DNA of 44,383 nt from an uncultured Eubacteriales bacterium (lineage in GTDB: Bacteria > Bacillota > Clostridia > Oscillospirales > Acutalibacteraceae), in NCBI GenBank assembly GCA_900317085.1, contig ONFJ01000017.1, positions 1-44,383 on the forward strand, in the 5' to 3' direction. This document shows positions 8,718-17,741 of the stretch, one piece after another. Each line of letters opens with the position of its first letter. Position 1 is the first letter of the stretch. The notes beneath the pieces are model-generated. The model did not search any database and had not been told where the DNA came from. It saw only the letters and a list, made by a program, of their open reading frames with translations. The position numbers were made by a program, and so were the translations under genes.

Positions 8718-10133
8718 TTAGAATCTGAAATAAAGGAAGGGGTTGTAGGTGGACCCCACGATGGCAGCTGTGTCGAGGAAGAGCAGGACGACGGCGAAGA
8801 CGACGAGGCCTGCATCGGCCAGTTTCGCGTTCTGCACACTGCTGCGGCCAAAGGCGATGTACCGTTCCCGGATGGTACGGGAGACCGGCAGACACGCCAC
8901 GATGGCGAAGACATAAAACAGCAGGTGGTTGAGCAGGATGGATACATCGCCCGCGGTGGCACCGGCGGAAGCGCCGAAACCGAAGAGCACCGAGAAGAAC
9001 TGGCGCAGGCGGGACATGTCATCGAAGTAGAAGAGTCCCCAGCCAAGTACGACGAGCAGCAGTGTGTAAAAGTGCCCGACGAACTTCGGGGCCTGTTCGA
9101 GCGCTTTGCCGAGGAACAGCTTTTCCGCGAGAATGAGGACAAAATAGTACAGTCCCCAGCCAATGAAGTTCCAGGAAGCGCCGTGCCAGAAGCCGGTCAG
9201 CGCCCAGACGAGAAAGAGGTTCAGCACCTGGTGTTTGCGGTTGCCACCGAGCGGGATGTACAGGTACTCCCGGAAGAACGTGGTCAGCGAGATGTGCCAG
9301 CGCCGCCAGAAGTCCGTGATGCTGTTGGCGATGTACGGATAGTTGAAGTTCTCCTTGTACCGGAAGCCGAAGATGCGGCCGAGACCGATGGCCATGTCGG
9401 AGTAGGCGGAGAAGTCGAAGTAGATCTGCAGCGTGTAGCTCAGGATGCCGAGCCAGGCGCCGAGGACCGACAGGTTCGAAAGGTTCCCGTCGAGGAACGT
9501 GCTGGCCACTTCGCCGGCGACGTTCGCGAGGACCGCTTTCTTGAAGAGGCCCGTCAGGAAGCGCAAAACACCTTCCCCAACATCTTTTCCGTGCAGCGTC
9601 CGCTTGCGGATCTGCGCTTCGATGTCCACGTACTTTACGATGGGTCCGGCGATGAGTTGCGGGAACATGCTGACATACAGCAGCAGGTAGCCGAAGTTCT
9701 TCTGCACCGGAGCCTTGTCCCGGTAGACGTCGACGATGTACGTGATGGTCTGGAACGTGTAGAACGAGATGCCGATGGGCAGCGTCAGTTCCAGAAGCTT
9801 CGCGTTCGTGTGGAAAATGGTGTTGAAGTTGAAGGTGAAAAAGTCTAAGTATTTGAAGATGAAGAGGAAGGTCAGAGCCACGCCGACACTGACGCCGACG
9901 GCGGCTTTCGCCTTCCAGGTCCCCCGGTTCCTGTCCACCACAAGGGCGCCTGCGTACTCGACTGCGGTCGAAATGATCATCAGCAGGATCCACTTGGGCT
10001 CGCCCCATGCGTAGAAAAACAGGGACATGGCCAGGAGGAAGTAGTTCTTCCACTGCAGTTTCGGCAGCGCGAAGGCGCCGAGGAGGCAGATGGGAAGGAA
10101 AATATATAAAAACGATAAGCTGGAAAAGACCAC
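8718..10133 (-). CDS. MBOAT family O-acyltransferase (AlgI/DltB-like)
   Basis: About 471 residues, polytopic membrane protein. It probably moves acyl groups across the membrane onto an exported polymer, as AlgI and PatA do. Motifs are YTFQTITYIVDVYR, FPQLIAGPIVKY, DFSAYSDMAIGLGR, FWRRWHISLTTFFREYLYIPLGG and GFWHGASWNFIGWG with the essential His. The longest frame begins at GTG 10145, but the family N-terminus VVFSSLSFLYIFLP starts at GTG 10133, 13 nt after AAGGA, so 10133 is preferred. Its usual partner, a full DHHW/SGNH protein, is truncated here, so the acceptor is unclear. Confidence 0.9.
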   Translation of the reverse strand: MVFSSLSFLYIFLPICLLGAFALPKLQWKNYFLLAMSLFFYAWGEPKWILLMIISTAVEYAGALVVDRNRGTWKAKAAVGVSVGVALTFLFIFKYLDFFTFNFNTIFHTNAKLLELTLPIGISFYTFQTITYIVDVYRDKAPVQKNFGYLLLYVSMFPQLIAGPIVKYVDIEAQIRKRTLHGKDVGEGVLRFLTGLFKKAVLANVAGEVASTFLDGNLSNLSVLGAWLGILSYTLQIYFDFSAYSDMAIGLGRIFGFRYKENFNYPYIANSITDFWRRWHISLTTFFREYLYIPLGGNRKHQVLNLFLVWALTGFWHGASWNFIGWGLYYFVLILAEKLFLGKALEQAPKFVGHFYTLLLVVLGWGLFYFDDMSRLRQFFSVLFGFGASAGATAGDVSILLNHLLFYVFAIVACLPVSRTIRERYIAFGRSSVQNAKLADAGLVVFAVVLLFLDTAAIVGSTYNPFLYFRF

Positions 10134-10152
10134 GCTGGTGCACACATCCTTC

Positions 10153-10602
10153 TTATACCGTGATCTGGTCTTTCAAAGATTCAAACGTCTTCTGGCCGAT
10201 GCCGCTCACCCGCGTCAGGTCTTCGATGCTGGAGAACGGTCCGTTCTCGTTGCGGTCATCGAGGATGGCCTGGGCTTTGGAGTCCCCTACCCCTTTCAGG
10301 GTCTTGAGGTCTTCCAGTGTGGCGGTGTTCAGGTTCACTTTCCCGGTCGCGTCGATGCCGGGCGCCTCGGTAGGAGCCTCGGTAGCGGGCTCTGTGGGCG
10401 TTTCTGCCGGTGTTCCCGCCTCTGTGGGCGATCCACCTTGGACAGACAAAGAAACCGTGGTCGTTGCGACAACAGTTTCCGTAGTGACCTCCTCTTCGAC
10501 CGTCACTTCATAGCGAAGGGGCGATGAGAGGACATGATAAAGTATGATTCCGGCCAGTAGTACGAGCGCTATTACAGAAAGGATCTGCTCCTGTTTGCGC
10601 AA
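10153..10602 (-). CDS. comEA: ComEA-like helix-hairpin-helix DNA-binding protein
   Basis: 149 residues from the chosen start. An N-terminal membrane anchor (LSVIALVLLAGIILYHV) is followed by a Thr/Pro/Glu-rich spacer (TEAGTPAETPTEPATEAPTE) and two helix-hairpin-helix motifs: VNLNTATLEDLKTLKGVGDS and FSSIEDLTRVSGIGQKTFE. ComEA binds DNA outside the membrane during uptake; no other com gene is in the window. The longest frame starts at ATG 10617 with no ribosome site, whereas GGAGGT lies 7 nt before TTG 10602 (MRKQEQILS), which is preferred. The SLBB domain of many ComEAs is missing. Confidence 0.8.
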   Translation of the reverse strand: MRKQEQILSVIALVLLAGIILYHVLSSPLRYEVTVEEEVTTETVVATTTVSLSVQGGSPTEAGTPAETPTEPATEAPTEAPGIDATGKVNLNTATLEDLKTLKGVGDSKAQAILDDRNENGPFSSIEDLTRVSGIGQKTFESLKDQITV

Positions 10603-10637
10603 AAGCAGTACCTCCATACATATAATAGTCGTGTCGT

Positions 10638-10666
10638 ATTATACCACAGAAAAAGACCACCGACAA
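10638..10666 (-). promoter_or_regulatory. Promoter of the comEA-MBOAT unit
   Basis: TTGTCG (10661-10666) and TATAAT (10638-10643) on the minus strand, 17 nt apart. The -35 box lies inside the stem of the preceding rpsA terminator. Confidence 0.65.
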
Positions 10667-10680
10667 CAGTCGGTGGTCTT
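10653..10680 (-). terminator. Terminator of ispH-rpsA
   Basis: 12-bp perfect stem AAGACCACCGAC with a 4-nt loop, followed on the minus strand by TTTTTC; 22 nt past the stop. Confidence 0.9.
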
Positions 10681-10702
10681 GTAATTTCTGAGTGTGAAAA
10701 GC

Positions 10703-12802
10703 TTATTCAGCAGCCTCTTCAGCAGGAGCTTCCTCTGCGGGAGCTTCCTCTTCAGCAGCTTCTTCTGCGGGAGCCTCTTCGACGACTTCCTCGACCTCTT
10801 CGGCAGCTTCTTCGACAGGAGCTTCCTCTTCTTCGGTCTCAAGGATGTCGGTCAGGTCCTCATCCTCATCGAGGAGAGCACGGATGGAAAGGCTGACGCG
10901 TTTCTTGTCGTAGTCGATGTCAGTGATCTGACATTTGACTTCCTGGCCCTTCTTCAGGACATCGTCCGGTTTCTCGATGCGCTTGTTGGCGATCTGAGAA
11001 ATGTGGATGAGGCCGTCGATGCCGGGGATGATGTTGGCAAACGCACCGAATGCGGTCATACCGACGATGGTGGCGTCGACAACGTCGCCGACTTCATAGG
11101 TCTTGGAAAGAACGACCCAGGGGTTGTCCTCGTCCTTCTTGTAGCCAAGAGAAATACGATCGTTCTCGAGGGACTTGATGTAAACTTCGACCGTGTCGCC
11201 GACGTTCAGAACTTCAGACGGATGCTTGATGCGCTTCCAGGAGAGTTCGGAAATGTGGATCATGCCGTCGATGCCGCCGATGTCGACGAACGCACCATAG
11301 GAAGTGAGGGATTTGACGACGCCGGTGAAGGTCTGACCTTCTTCAGCAGTCTCCCAGAACTTCTCGCGGGCCGCCTTGCGCTCTTCCTTGAGAACGTCTC
11401 TGATGGAACCAACAGCACGTTTTCTCGGCTTGGCAAGCTCGATGATCTTGAAGCGGACGCGGGTGTTGCGAAGGTCTTCCAGGGGCTCGCCTCTGCTGGC
11501 AGTAGCAAGAGAGCCGGGGATGAAGACGCGGGAACCCTTGTCGGTGGTGGCGATGACGCCGCCCTTGTTGATGTCGGTGACAGTACCTTCGATGATGGTA
11601 CCTTCCTCAGCAGCGGTCTCCAGCTCGCTCCAGGCATTGGCGCTGTCGAAACGTTTCTTGGACAGCATGATGGTGCCTTCGGCGTCGTTGGTCTTCATGA
11701 TGACGCAGTTGATGGTGTCGCCCACTTTGACGTCGGTCGCGGGGTCAACAGTCGGGTCATAGCTGTACTCATCGTACTTAATGTAACCGGTCTGTTTTCT
11801 GCCGATGTCGACCTGGATCTCGGTGGCGGTGATGCCAACAACGGTGCCTTCGACGCGGCCGTCGGTAGACATGTTGCTGAGGCTCTCTTCGAGCATCGCC
11901 TCAAAATCTTCGTTTTCTTCGGTCATGGTTTTTACTTCTTCGGACATGGACTCAAGTACCTCCTTTATTGTCGCAGAGGGCGTGGAAGCCCCTGCGGTGA
12001 CACCGATAGTGTCAGCTCCCTCAAGAAACGCCGGGTCTAGCTCGGACGCGTCCTGAATGAGCAAAGTATCACAGTTTTTCCTGCAAACATCGTAGAGTTT
12101 GACAGTGTTGGAACTGTGCCTGCCACCGACAACTATCATTCTGTTTACCTGCTTGGAAAGTACTTCAGCTTCATGTTGGCGTTCTTCGGTAGCTTTACAT
12201 ATTGTACCAAATATAGCGGTATTTGTACACAATAAATTTATTGTCGTTACGCACTTTTCCCATTCTTCGAGACTGTAAGTCGTCTGCGCGATGAGATTGA
12301 CTTTCTTCCCTTCCCATTCCGTTTCGTGGGCGATGTACGTCTCCTTCAGCTCTTCGGCGTCGTGAACGACATACGCCGGGCAGGTTGCAAAGCCCAGCGT
12401 ACCGGTAACTTCCGCATGTCCCACCGTGCCGGCGAGGAGCAGCACATCGGTCTCCGGGTCGAGCTTTTCAACGATTTTGTGGATGCGTTTGACGAAGGGA
12501 CAGGCCACATCGAGGTACGGGATGCCCCGTTCCTCGTAGTACTCATACACGCGTTTCGGGACGCCGTGGGTGCGCAGCACGACCTGAGCGTCGTCCGGGA
12601 CCTTCGTCTCGTCTTCTTCGAAGTGGAGACCCATGCTCTCGAGGCGCTCGTTGACGGCGTTATTGTGGACGACCTGGCCCATCGCGTAGACATTGGGCTG
12701 CGTTTTCAGGTAATCCTCGATCTGATCGATCGCCCGTTCCACACCGAAGCAGAAGCCGGCATGGTCGGCGAGGATCACCTTTACATCTCGTCTTTGTCCC
12801 AT
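10703..12802 (-). CDS. ispH: IspH (HMBPP reductase) – ribosomal protein S1 fusion
   Basis: 699 residues, a fusion known in Clostridia. Residues 1-285 are IspH, which makes IPP and DMAPP in the last step of the MEP pathway: its [4Fe-4S] cysteines are C18 (GFCFGV), C101 (VACPF) and C202 (TICKAT), with THGVP and GHAEVTGT also present. Four S1 RNA-binding domains follow (about 315-383, 402-467, 488-556, 570-643; [17 protein letters not shown] is the clearest). The acidic tail (646-699) has repeated EEAPAEEAA blocks. The ATG used overlaps the plsC gene by 22 nt with AGGAG only 2 nt away; GTG 12778, next to the plsC stop, is a real alternative start. Confidence 0.95.
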   Translation of the reverse strand: MGQRRDVKVILADHAGFCFGVERAIDQIEDYLKTQPNVYAMGQVVHNNAVNERLESMGLHFEEDETKVPDDAQVVLRTHGVPKRVYEYYEERGIPYLDVACPFVKRIHKIVEKLDPETDVLLLAGTVGHAEVTGTLGFATCPAYVVHDAEELKETYIAHETEWEGKKVNLIAQTTYSLEEWEKCVTTINLLCTNTAIFGTICKATEERQHEAEVLSKQVNRMIVVGGRHSSNTVKLYDVCRKNCDTLLIQDASELDPAFLEGADTIGVTAGASTPSATIKEVLESMSEEVKTMTEENEDFEAMLEESLSNMSTDGRVEGTVVGITATEIQVDIGRKQTGYIKYDEYSYDPTVDPATDVKVGDTINCVIMKTNDAEGTIMLSKKRFDSANAWSELETAAEEGTIIEGTVTDINKGGVIATTDKGSRVFIPGSLATASRGEPLEDLRNTRVRFKIIELAKPRKRAVGSIRDVLKEERKAAREKFWETAEEGQTFTGVVKSLTSYGAFVDIGGIDGMIHISELSWKRIKHPSEVLNVGDTVEVYIKSLENDRISLGYKKDEDNPWVVLSKTYEVGDVVDATIVGMTAFGAFANIIPGIDGLIHISQIANKRIEKPDDVLKKGQEVKCQITDIDYDKKRVSLSIRALLDEDEDLTDILETEEEEAPVEEAAEEVEEVVEEAPAEEAAEEEAPAEEAPAEEAAE

Positions 12803-13494
12803 AACTCCTGGACCTTCTTCCAGATGATCTCTGCCGCCGCGTTCAGTTCCTTCTTCTTCCGGGAACCCGGAGTGAAGCCAAGGTCCTCATACGGGATCGG
12901 CTCGCCGAAGCGGACGATGCATTTCGGATGTTTCTTTTCAAGATCCGCTTCGAGATGGACGGACGCCGGAACGACCGGGACTTTCGCTTCGCGGGCGATC
13001 ATGGCAAAGCCGTTGGCCGTCGAATCGAGTTCCGGACGTTTGCGCTGACGGTCTCTGGAACCCTGCGGGAAGATGACGAGGCCGAACCGGCCGTCTTTCA
13101 GGACGCGTTCCGCGAACTTCATGGAATCGCGATCTGCGGTGCCTCTTTTTACCGGGAAGCCGCCGAGGGGCTCGAGGATCCAGCGGATGTAGAACGTGCG
13201 GAAGAACTCTTCCTTCGCCATGAAGAAGAAACGGCGGCGGGCACGGATGCCGTAGACCATGGTGATCGGGTCGAAGCCGTTGACGTGGTTCGCGACGAGG
13301 ATGAACGGACCGTTCCGGGGCACATTCTCGGTGCCGTAGAAGTCGAGGGCCTCGAACTCCCGGTTCAGCAGGACGTGGGCGACCGGCATCCAGAAATGGT
13401 ACAGGCCGACCCGCTCGACGAGGGGTTTGTCCCAGTTGAAATCGTACGGTTTGTCTGACATCAGGGGGATCTTTTTGACTTTGGTGGAACTCAT
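12781..13494 (-). CDS. plsC: 1-acyl-sn-glycerol-3-phosphate acyltransferase (PlsC-like)
   Basis: 237 residues, the usual PlsC size. It acylates lysophosphatidate in phospholipid synthesis at the membrane. The catalytic box is NHVNGFDP (NHx4D type); the second box reads FPQGSR, where FPEGTR is typical, a variant seen in the family. ATG overlaps the cmk stop as ATGA, so translation is coupled. Order: cmk, plsC, ispH-rpsA. Confidence 0.88.
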   Translation of the reverse strand: MSSTKVKKIPLMSDKPYDFNWDKPLVERVGLYHFWMPVAHVLLNREFEALDFYGTENVPRNGPFILVANHVNGFDPITMVYGIRARRRFFFMAKEEFFRTFYIRWILEPLGGFPVKRGTADRDSMKFAERVLKDGRFGLVIFPQGSRDRQRKRPELDSTANGFAMIAREAKVPVVPASVHLEADLEKKHPKCIVRFGEPIPYEDLGFTPGSRKKKELNAAAEIIWKKVQELWDKDEM

Positions 13495-14153
13495 ACTTGT
13501 CTCTCCTTCGCGAGGTCTTCAATGGCTTTGACGACCTCATCAAAACTCATATTGGTCGTGTCGAGCAGGACGGCATCGTCCGCCTGCTTCAGAGGGGCGA
13601 TCTCCCGGTGGGTGTCCTGGTAGTCTCTCTGGTTGAGGTCTTTCAGGACTTCCTCATAGGTGACATCGCTCTTGTCTTTGATCTGCTCATAGCGGCGTCT
13701 CGCCCGTTCTTCGGGGGTGGCCGTCAGGAAGATCTTGAGCTGGGCATCGGGCAGCACGACCGTGCCGATGTCCCGGCCGTCCATCAGGACGTCATTTGTT
13801 TTCGCCATATCTCTCTGGAGGTCGAACAGGAACTGCCGGACCTCGGGAATGGCGGAGACGGTGGAAGCGGCCGCGGAGACCTCCGGAAGCCGGATGTCCT
13901 CAGAGACGTCTTCCCCGTTCAGGAACACTCTCTGTTCCCCGTCCACGAAGCCCATCGAAACTTCGATGGCGGGCAGGAGTGCGATGATCTCTTCTTTGTC
14001 TTCGGACTTGAGGCCCCGTTTGAGGGCAGCCAGTGCCACAGTGCGGTACAGCGCTCCCGTGTCCACATAGATGAACCCGAGGTTCGCGGCCGCCGCGCGG
14101 GCGATGCTGCTCTTGCCGGCCCCGGCGGGACCGTCAATGGCGATATTGAACAT
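13491..14153 (-). CDS. cmk: Cytidylate kinase
   Basis: 220 residues, normal length. It phosphorylates CMP and dCMP with ATP. The P-loop is GPAGAGKSS (residues 8-16), followed by YVDTGALYRTVA, the substrate motif LMDGRDIGTVVLPDA, and EERARRRYEQ of the lid. It begins 14 nt after the flavoprotein gene and overlaps plsC by 4 nt. Confidence 0.97.
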   Translation of the reverse strand: MFNIAIDGPAGAGKSSIARAAAANLGFIYVDTGALYRTVALAALKRGLKSEDKEEIIALLPAIEVSMGFVDGEQRVFLNGEDVSEDIRLPEVSAAASTVSAIPEVRQFLFDLQRDMAKTNDVLMDGRDIGTVVLPDAQLKIFLTATPEERARRRYEQIKDKSDVTYEEVLKDLNQRDYQDTHREIAPLKQADDAVLLDTTNMSFDEVVKAIEDLAKERQV

Positions 14154-14167
14154 ACTCTTGTATCCTC

Positions 14168-15400
14168 CTAGATGCTGAGGCCGGCCAGACGACCGGTCGA
14201 AAAGGCGATCTGTAAGTTGAACCCGCCCGTATAGGCGTCGACGTCCAGCACTTCGCCTGCGAAATACAGGCCCTGAACAAGTTTCGACTCCATGGTCTTC
14301 GGGTCCACTTCCTTCACCTGCACACCGCCGGATGTGACGATGGCTTCCTCCACAGGCCGGAACCCGGAGAGCGGGATGGTGAACTCCCGGAGTGTATGCA
14401 GGATCGCCCGCCGTTCTTCGCGGGTGATCTGATTGACTTTTTTGTAGGGGTTGACCCCTGTTTTCCGCAGGAAGACGGGGATCATGCTCTTCGGCAGTAA
14501 ATCGCCGAGGGAATTGCGGAAATCTTTGTTCGAGTTCGCTTCGAAGTCCCGCAGGAGACGGGCTTCCAGCTGCTCGTCGGAGAGCGCCGGTTTCAGGTCG
14601 ATCCGCAGTTCATACTCACCCTCCTGCAGTTCGTGCAGGTGCGAGCTCGCGCTGAGGATGACGGGCCCGGAGACACCGAAGTGGGTGAACAGCATCTCAC
14701 CAAAGTCCGAATAAACGCTCTTCCCCGTTTTCACGTCCACGACCGACACCGCGACATTGCGAAGGGACAGGCCCTGCATGTCGGCGCAGGAGCGGTCGTC
14801 GGAGGTCATGGGGACCAGAGACGGGACGATATCCGTGACCGTGTGCCCCACTTCCTTCGCCATCCGGTAGCCGTCGCCGGTGGAGCCGGTGCGCGGGTAG
14901 GACAGTCCGCCGGTGGCCAGGATGACGCCGTAAGCGCTGATGACTCCGTGGTGCTCGGTTTCAACGCCGGTGACGACGCCGTCTTCCACGAGGATGTGCT
15001 GTACGGTATCGTTCAGGCGATGTACGCCGGTCTGCCCCAGCCATCGGTCCATCGCGTCCACGATGTCCACGGCCTTGTCCGAGACCGGAAAGACCCGGTT
15101 GCCCCGCTCGACCTTGAGCGGCACACCGAGACCTTCGAAGAGGTCCATGGTGTCGACGGGCATAAAACAGTGGAACGCACTGTAAAGAAAGCGCGGGTTC
15201 ACCAGAATGTTCTCGAGCAGTTCCTCCACGGTATACGTGGCATTGGTGACGTTGCATCGACCTTTCCCGGTGATCATCACTTTTCTTCCAATGCGTTCGT
15301 TCTTTTCGATGAGGAGGACTTCATGTCCCTGCTCCGCTGCCGTACAGGCCGCCATGACGCCGGCTGCGCCGCCGCCGATGACCACGACATCATTCGTCAC
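14168..15400 (-). CDS. HI0933-family NAD(P)/FAD-dependent oxidoreductase
   Basis: 410 residues. The FAD-binding Rossmann motif VVVIGGGAAGVMAA is at 5-18; the family signature follows as ERIGRKVMITGKGRCNVTNA, then ATGGLSYPRTGSTGDGY, and near the end TSGGVQVKEVDPKTMESK and GGFNLQIAFSTGRLAG. This family includes BaiN, but most members have no proven substrate. The start is GTG with GGAGG 9 nt upstream, inside the end of the RpiR gene (11-nt overlap), so the two are co-expressed. Confidence 0.88.
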   Translation of the reverse strand: MTNDVVVIGGGAAGVMAACTAAEQGHEVLLIEKNERIGRKVMITGKGRCNVTNATYTVEELLENILVNPRFLYSAFHCFMPVDTMDLFEGLGVPLKVERGNRVFPVSDKAVDIVDAMDRWLGQTGVHRLNDTVQHILVEDGVVTGVETEHHGVISAYGVILATGGLSYPRTGSTGDGYRMAKEVGHTVTDIVPSLVPMTSDDRSCADMQGLSLRNVAVSVVDVKTGKSVYSDFGEMLFTHFGVSGPVILSASSHLHELQEGEYELRIDLKPALSDEQLEARLLRDFEANSNKDFRNSLGDLLPKSMIPVFLRKTGVNPYKKVNQITREERRAILHTLREFTIPLSGFRPVEEAIVTSGGVQVKEVDPKTMESKLVQGLYFAGEVLDVDAYTGGFNLQIAFSTGRLAGLSI

Positions 15401-16268
15401 TGTGGACTTCCTCCGGTTTCTCGTAAATATCGTATTCCGCCCAGATCTTCTCCAGTTCCGCGAGGTTCTGCTTCGTCGCGTTGCGTCTTCCTCTCGCGGA
15501 GGAGACGATGAGCGCGTTGACGAGGCTCAGCGGAGCCGTCAGGGAGTCGATGAAGGACACCATGTTGCTCTTGGCAACAAGGATGTAGTCCGCGAGTTCG
15601 GCGATGGGCGAATCGTCGTTGTCGGTGATGGCGATGGTCTTCGCGCCCTTGTCCCGGGCATAGCTGACGACGCTCAGCACCTGTTTCGAATACCGCGGGA
15701 AACTGAAGGCGACACAGACGTCTTCCGGTCCGATGCGGTAGATCTCTTCAAACATCTCGCTCGAGCTGTTGGAGCTCATGAGACGGACATCGTCGTAGAT
15801 CATCTTGAAGTAGAAGTACATGAAGTTCGCGAGGGGTGCGGCACTCCGGACCCCGACGATGTAGATGCGCCGCGCGCCGTTGATGGCTATCGACGCTTTT
15901 TCGAAGTCTTCCTTGGAGACGGCCGTCATGGTGTTGCGGATCATCTCCCGGTCCTTCTGGAGGACAGAGGTGACGAGGTCGTTGTCCTGGATCTGGTTGC
16001 CGGCCACCTCGATGCGCTGGGTGGACGTCAGCTTGCCCTTGATGGTCTCCCGCAGGGCATCCTGGAACTCCGGGTAGCCCTCATAGCCGAGCGTCGTCGC
16101 GAAACGGACGACCGTGGACACACTGATGCCGGTGGTCTCACCCAGTTTCGCCGCCGTCAGGAACGCAGCCTTTTCATAGTTTTCGAGAATGTAATCGGCG
16201 ATGCGTTTATGGCTCTTCGAAAGGCCGTAATAAGCGTCTTCGATCCGGTTGAATACGGAATAACTCAT
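15390..16268 (-). CDS. MurR/RpiR family transcriptional regulator
   Basis: 292 residues from the chosen start. An N-terminal winged-helix domain (about 1-75: RIADYILENYEKAAFLTAAKLGE, then ISVSTVVRFATTLGY) and a SIS sugar-phosphate domain (about 110-250: RRIYIVGVRSAAPLANF, VAFSFPRYSKQVLSVVSYA, AIAELADY-type end). Such proteins sense phosphosugars, but no sugar gene is adjacent. A longer frame starts at 16319; GGAGGA 7 nt before ATG 16268 (MSYSVFNRIED) decides the start. AGAACGTTCT just after its transcription start is a candidate autoregulatory site. Confidence 0.9.
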   Translation of the reverse strand: MSYSVFNRIEDAYYGLSKSHKRIADYILENYEKAAFLTAAKLGETTGISVSTVVRFATTLGYEGYPEFQDALRETIKGKLTSTQRIEVAGNQIQDNDLVTSVLQKDREMIRNTMTAVSKEDFEKASIAINGARRIYIVGVRSAAPLANFMYFYFKMIYDDVRLMSSNSSSEMFEEIYRIGPEDVCVAFSFPRYSKQVLSVVSYARDKGAKTIAITDNDDSPIAELADYILVAKSNMVSFIDSLTAPLSLVNALIVSSARGRRNATKQNLAELEKIWAEYDIYEKPEEVHSDE

Positions 16269-16300
16269 GACAGTTCCTCCATTAGAACGTTCTCCGTGAT

Positions 16301-16329
16301 ATTCTACATCAAAGGACAAATTCTTTCAA
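16301..16329 (-). promoter_or_regulatory. Promoter of rpiR
   Basis: TTGAAA (16324-16329) and TAGAAT (16301-16306) on the minus strand, 17 nt apart. Confidence 0.65.
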
Positions 16330-16355
16330 TATAATGGATAAATTAAAGATAGATA

Positions 16356-16384
16356 TTGTAAATCGCCCGAGAATTTTATAAACT
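16356..16384 (+). promoter_or_regulatory. Weak candidate promoter of the S26-like membrane protein
   Basis: TTGTAA (16356-16361) and TAAACT (16379-16384), 17 nt apart; the -10 box matches only 4 of 6 consensus bases. Confidence 0.35.
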
Positions 16385-16430
16385 ATTACAGAACGTTTTT
16401 ACCATATCACCACATTGGAGGAGGTCACTC

Positions 16431-17579
16431 ATGCCTGACAACAGAATCGAGCAGGATGGACTTTACGGCCGCATCAATTCCCTGGAAGAGGAGATCGCCG
16501 ACCTCAAATACACAAACCAGAAACTGTACAAGGACTGTGTCACCTTCGCGAAAAAGCTGAAGAAGATCCAGGTCTCCGGCATCCTCGACGAGGACGTCGA
16601 CGGCCTCAAGGAACTGAACAGCCAGTACGCCGATGAGATCGCCGCCCTCAAGGAGCAGATCGTCGCGCTGACCATCGAAAACCAGAACATGCGCGAAGTC
16701 TCCCAGGCCAACGAGCTGAAAGAGACCCTCGAAGACATCGAGGACGAGCTCCCCGTCATCCTGGAGCCCGCCGCTTCGGAAGACGAAGAAGAACTCTTCG
16801 CCGACGAGATCGCCGCTCCTTCCCTGGAGACCATCCAGAACACCGAACTCGCGAACGCGACCCGCACCGGCAACACCGTCAGCTTCAAGGCGCTGAAGCT
16901 CGATGAACCGGAAGCAGAACCCGAAGTCGGTCCCGCGATGCGCAACTCGAACCGGGAACGCGTCAAACGCCAGCCGGCTCCTCCGCAGCAGGCACGGCCC
17001 GCGAAGCGCAAAGGTTCCGCCGGAAGACGTGTCCTCCGCGGCATCCTCGCAACGCTCCTGACCCTGGTCCTGCTCCTCGCAGCCATCAGCGGCGTGGTCG
17101 GACTCTTCGCCCACAACATGCCCGACGCCACCATCGGCGGCCTTCGCTGCTACACCGTCCGCAACGACGCCATGGCCCCGAACGTCAAACAGACCGATGT
17201 CATCGTCGTCAAGAAGGTCGACATGGAGAAGCTCCAGCCCTCCAACGTCATCCTCTCCACCTACGGCGACCGCTCCTTCGGTTCCGTCGAAGCCATCGAG
17301 ACAAGAGAAGGCGCGAACTACATCGTGGCCGCGGACAACACCGGTGCCACCTATGACATCACTGGTGACCAGTATCTCGGAAAAGCCGTATACCGCATCG
17401 CCGGCATTGGCAAGCTCGCGAAGTACGCTCTCACCCACCGGATCAACTATTTCGCGGTGCTCGCGTCTCTCGCACTGGTGCTCATCGCCATGCTCATCCT
17501 GATCCCCTCCCGGAAGCCCCGGAGAAGAGATCAGCCGAAATTCGGCCGGGATTACAACGTTGAAGATTTCACGATTTAA
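16431..17579 (+). CDS. Membrane protein with degenerate S26 signal-peptidase-like domain
   Basis: 382 residues. N-terminal coiled coil (about 14-105) and an acidic then basic linker, both predicted cytoplasmic; membrane helix 204-225; an external domain (about 232-335); second helix 339-359; basic tail. The external domain follows the layout of SipW-like signal peptidases: CYTVRNDAMAP, DVIVVKKVD, NVILSTYGD, IVAADNTGATYD, GKAVYRIAGIGKL. Where active enzymes have SGSMxP, this one has N-D-A-M-A-P, so the catalytic Ser is A247, and the usual HRV motif reads SVEAIE. It is probably inactive. GGAGGAGG precedes ATG. Divergent from rpiR; function unknown. Confidence 0.7.
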   Translation: MPDNRIEQDGLYGRINSLEEEIADLKYTNQKLYKDCVTFAKKLKKIQVSGILDEDVDGLKELNSQYADEIAALKEQIVALTIENQNMREVSQANELKETLEDIEDELPVILEPAASEDEEELFADEIAAPSLETIQNTELANATRTGNTVSFKALKLDEPEAEPEVGPAMRNSNRERVKRQPAPPQQARPAKRKGSAGRRVLRGILATLLTLVLLLAAISGVVGLFAHNMPDATIGGLRCYTVRNDAMAPNVKQTDVIVVKKVDMEKLQPSNVILSTYGDRSFGSVEAIETREGANYIVAADNTGATYDITGDQYLGKAVYRIAGIGKLAKYALTHRINYFAVLASLALVLIAMLILIPSRKPRRRDQPKFGRDYNVEDFTI

Positions 17580-17619
17580 GAAACGATAAACTATCATACA
17601 TTTTTGAATGTTTTCAGCA

Positions 17620-17655
17620 GAACTCTGACAAATCGCCGGGGTTCTGTTGTTTTAT
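17620..17655 (+). terminator. Terminator after the S26-like gene
   Basis: CAGAACTC and GGGTTCTG pair (8 bp, one G-T) across a 13-nt loop, followed by TTGTTTTATT. Confidence 0.6.
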
Positions 17656-17669
17656 TATACAAATACAAT

Positions 17670-17698
17670 TTGCGTGCGTTTCTGTTTGACAGTATAAT
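17670..17698 (+). promoter_or_regulatory. Promoter of the SDR/epimerase gene
   Basis: TTGCGT (17670-17675) and TATAAT (17693-17698), spacer 17 nt. A second candidate is TTGACA (17686-17691) with GAATAA (17709-17714), also 17 nt apart but with a poor -10. Confidence 0.6.
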
Positions 17699-17741
17699 AA
17701 AATTGTTCGAATAAATTGTTTACCAAGGAGGATTGATCCCA

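Larger units (their letters stand above)
16284..16399. promoter_or_regulatory. Paired AGAACGTT sites in the rpiR divergent region
   Basis: AGAACGTTCT (16284-16293) is a perfect 10-bp palindrome, and AGAACGTTTT (16390-16399) is a near copy. Each lies at or just past the start point predicted for its own promoter, one per divergent gene. They are the natural candidates for RpiR operators. Confidence 0.45.
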
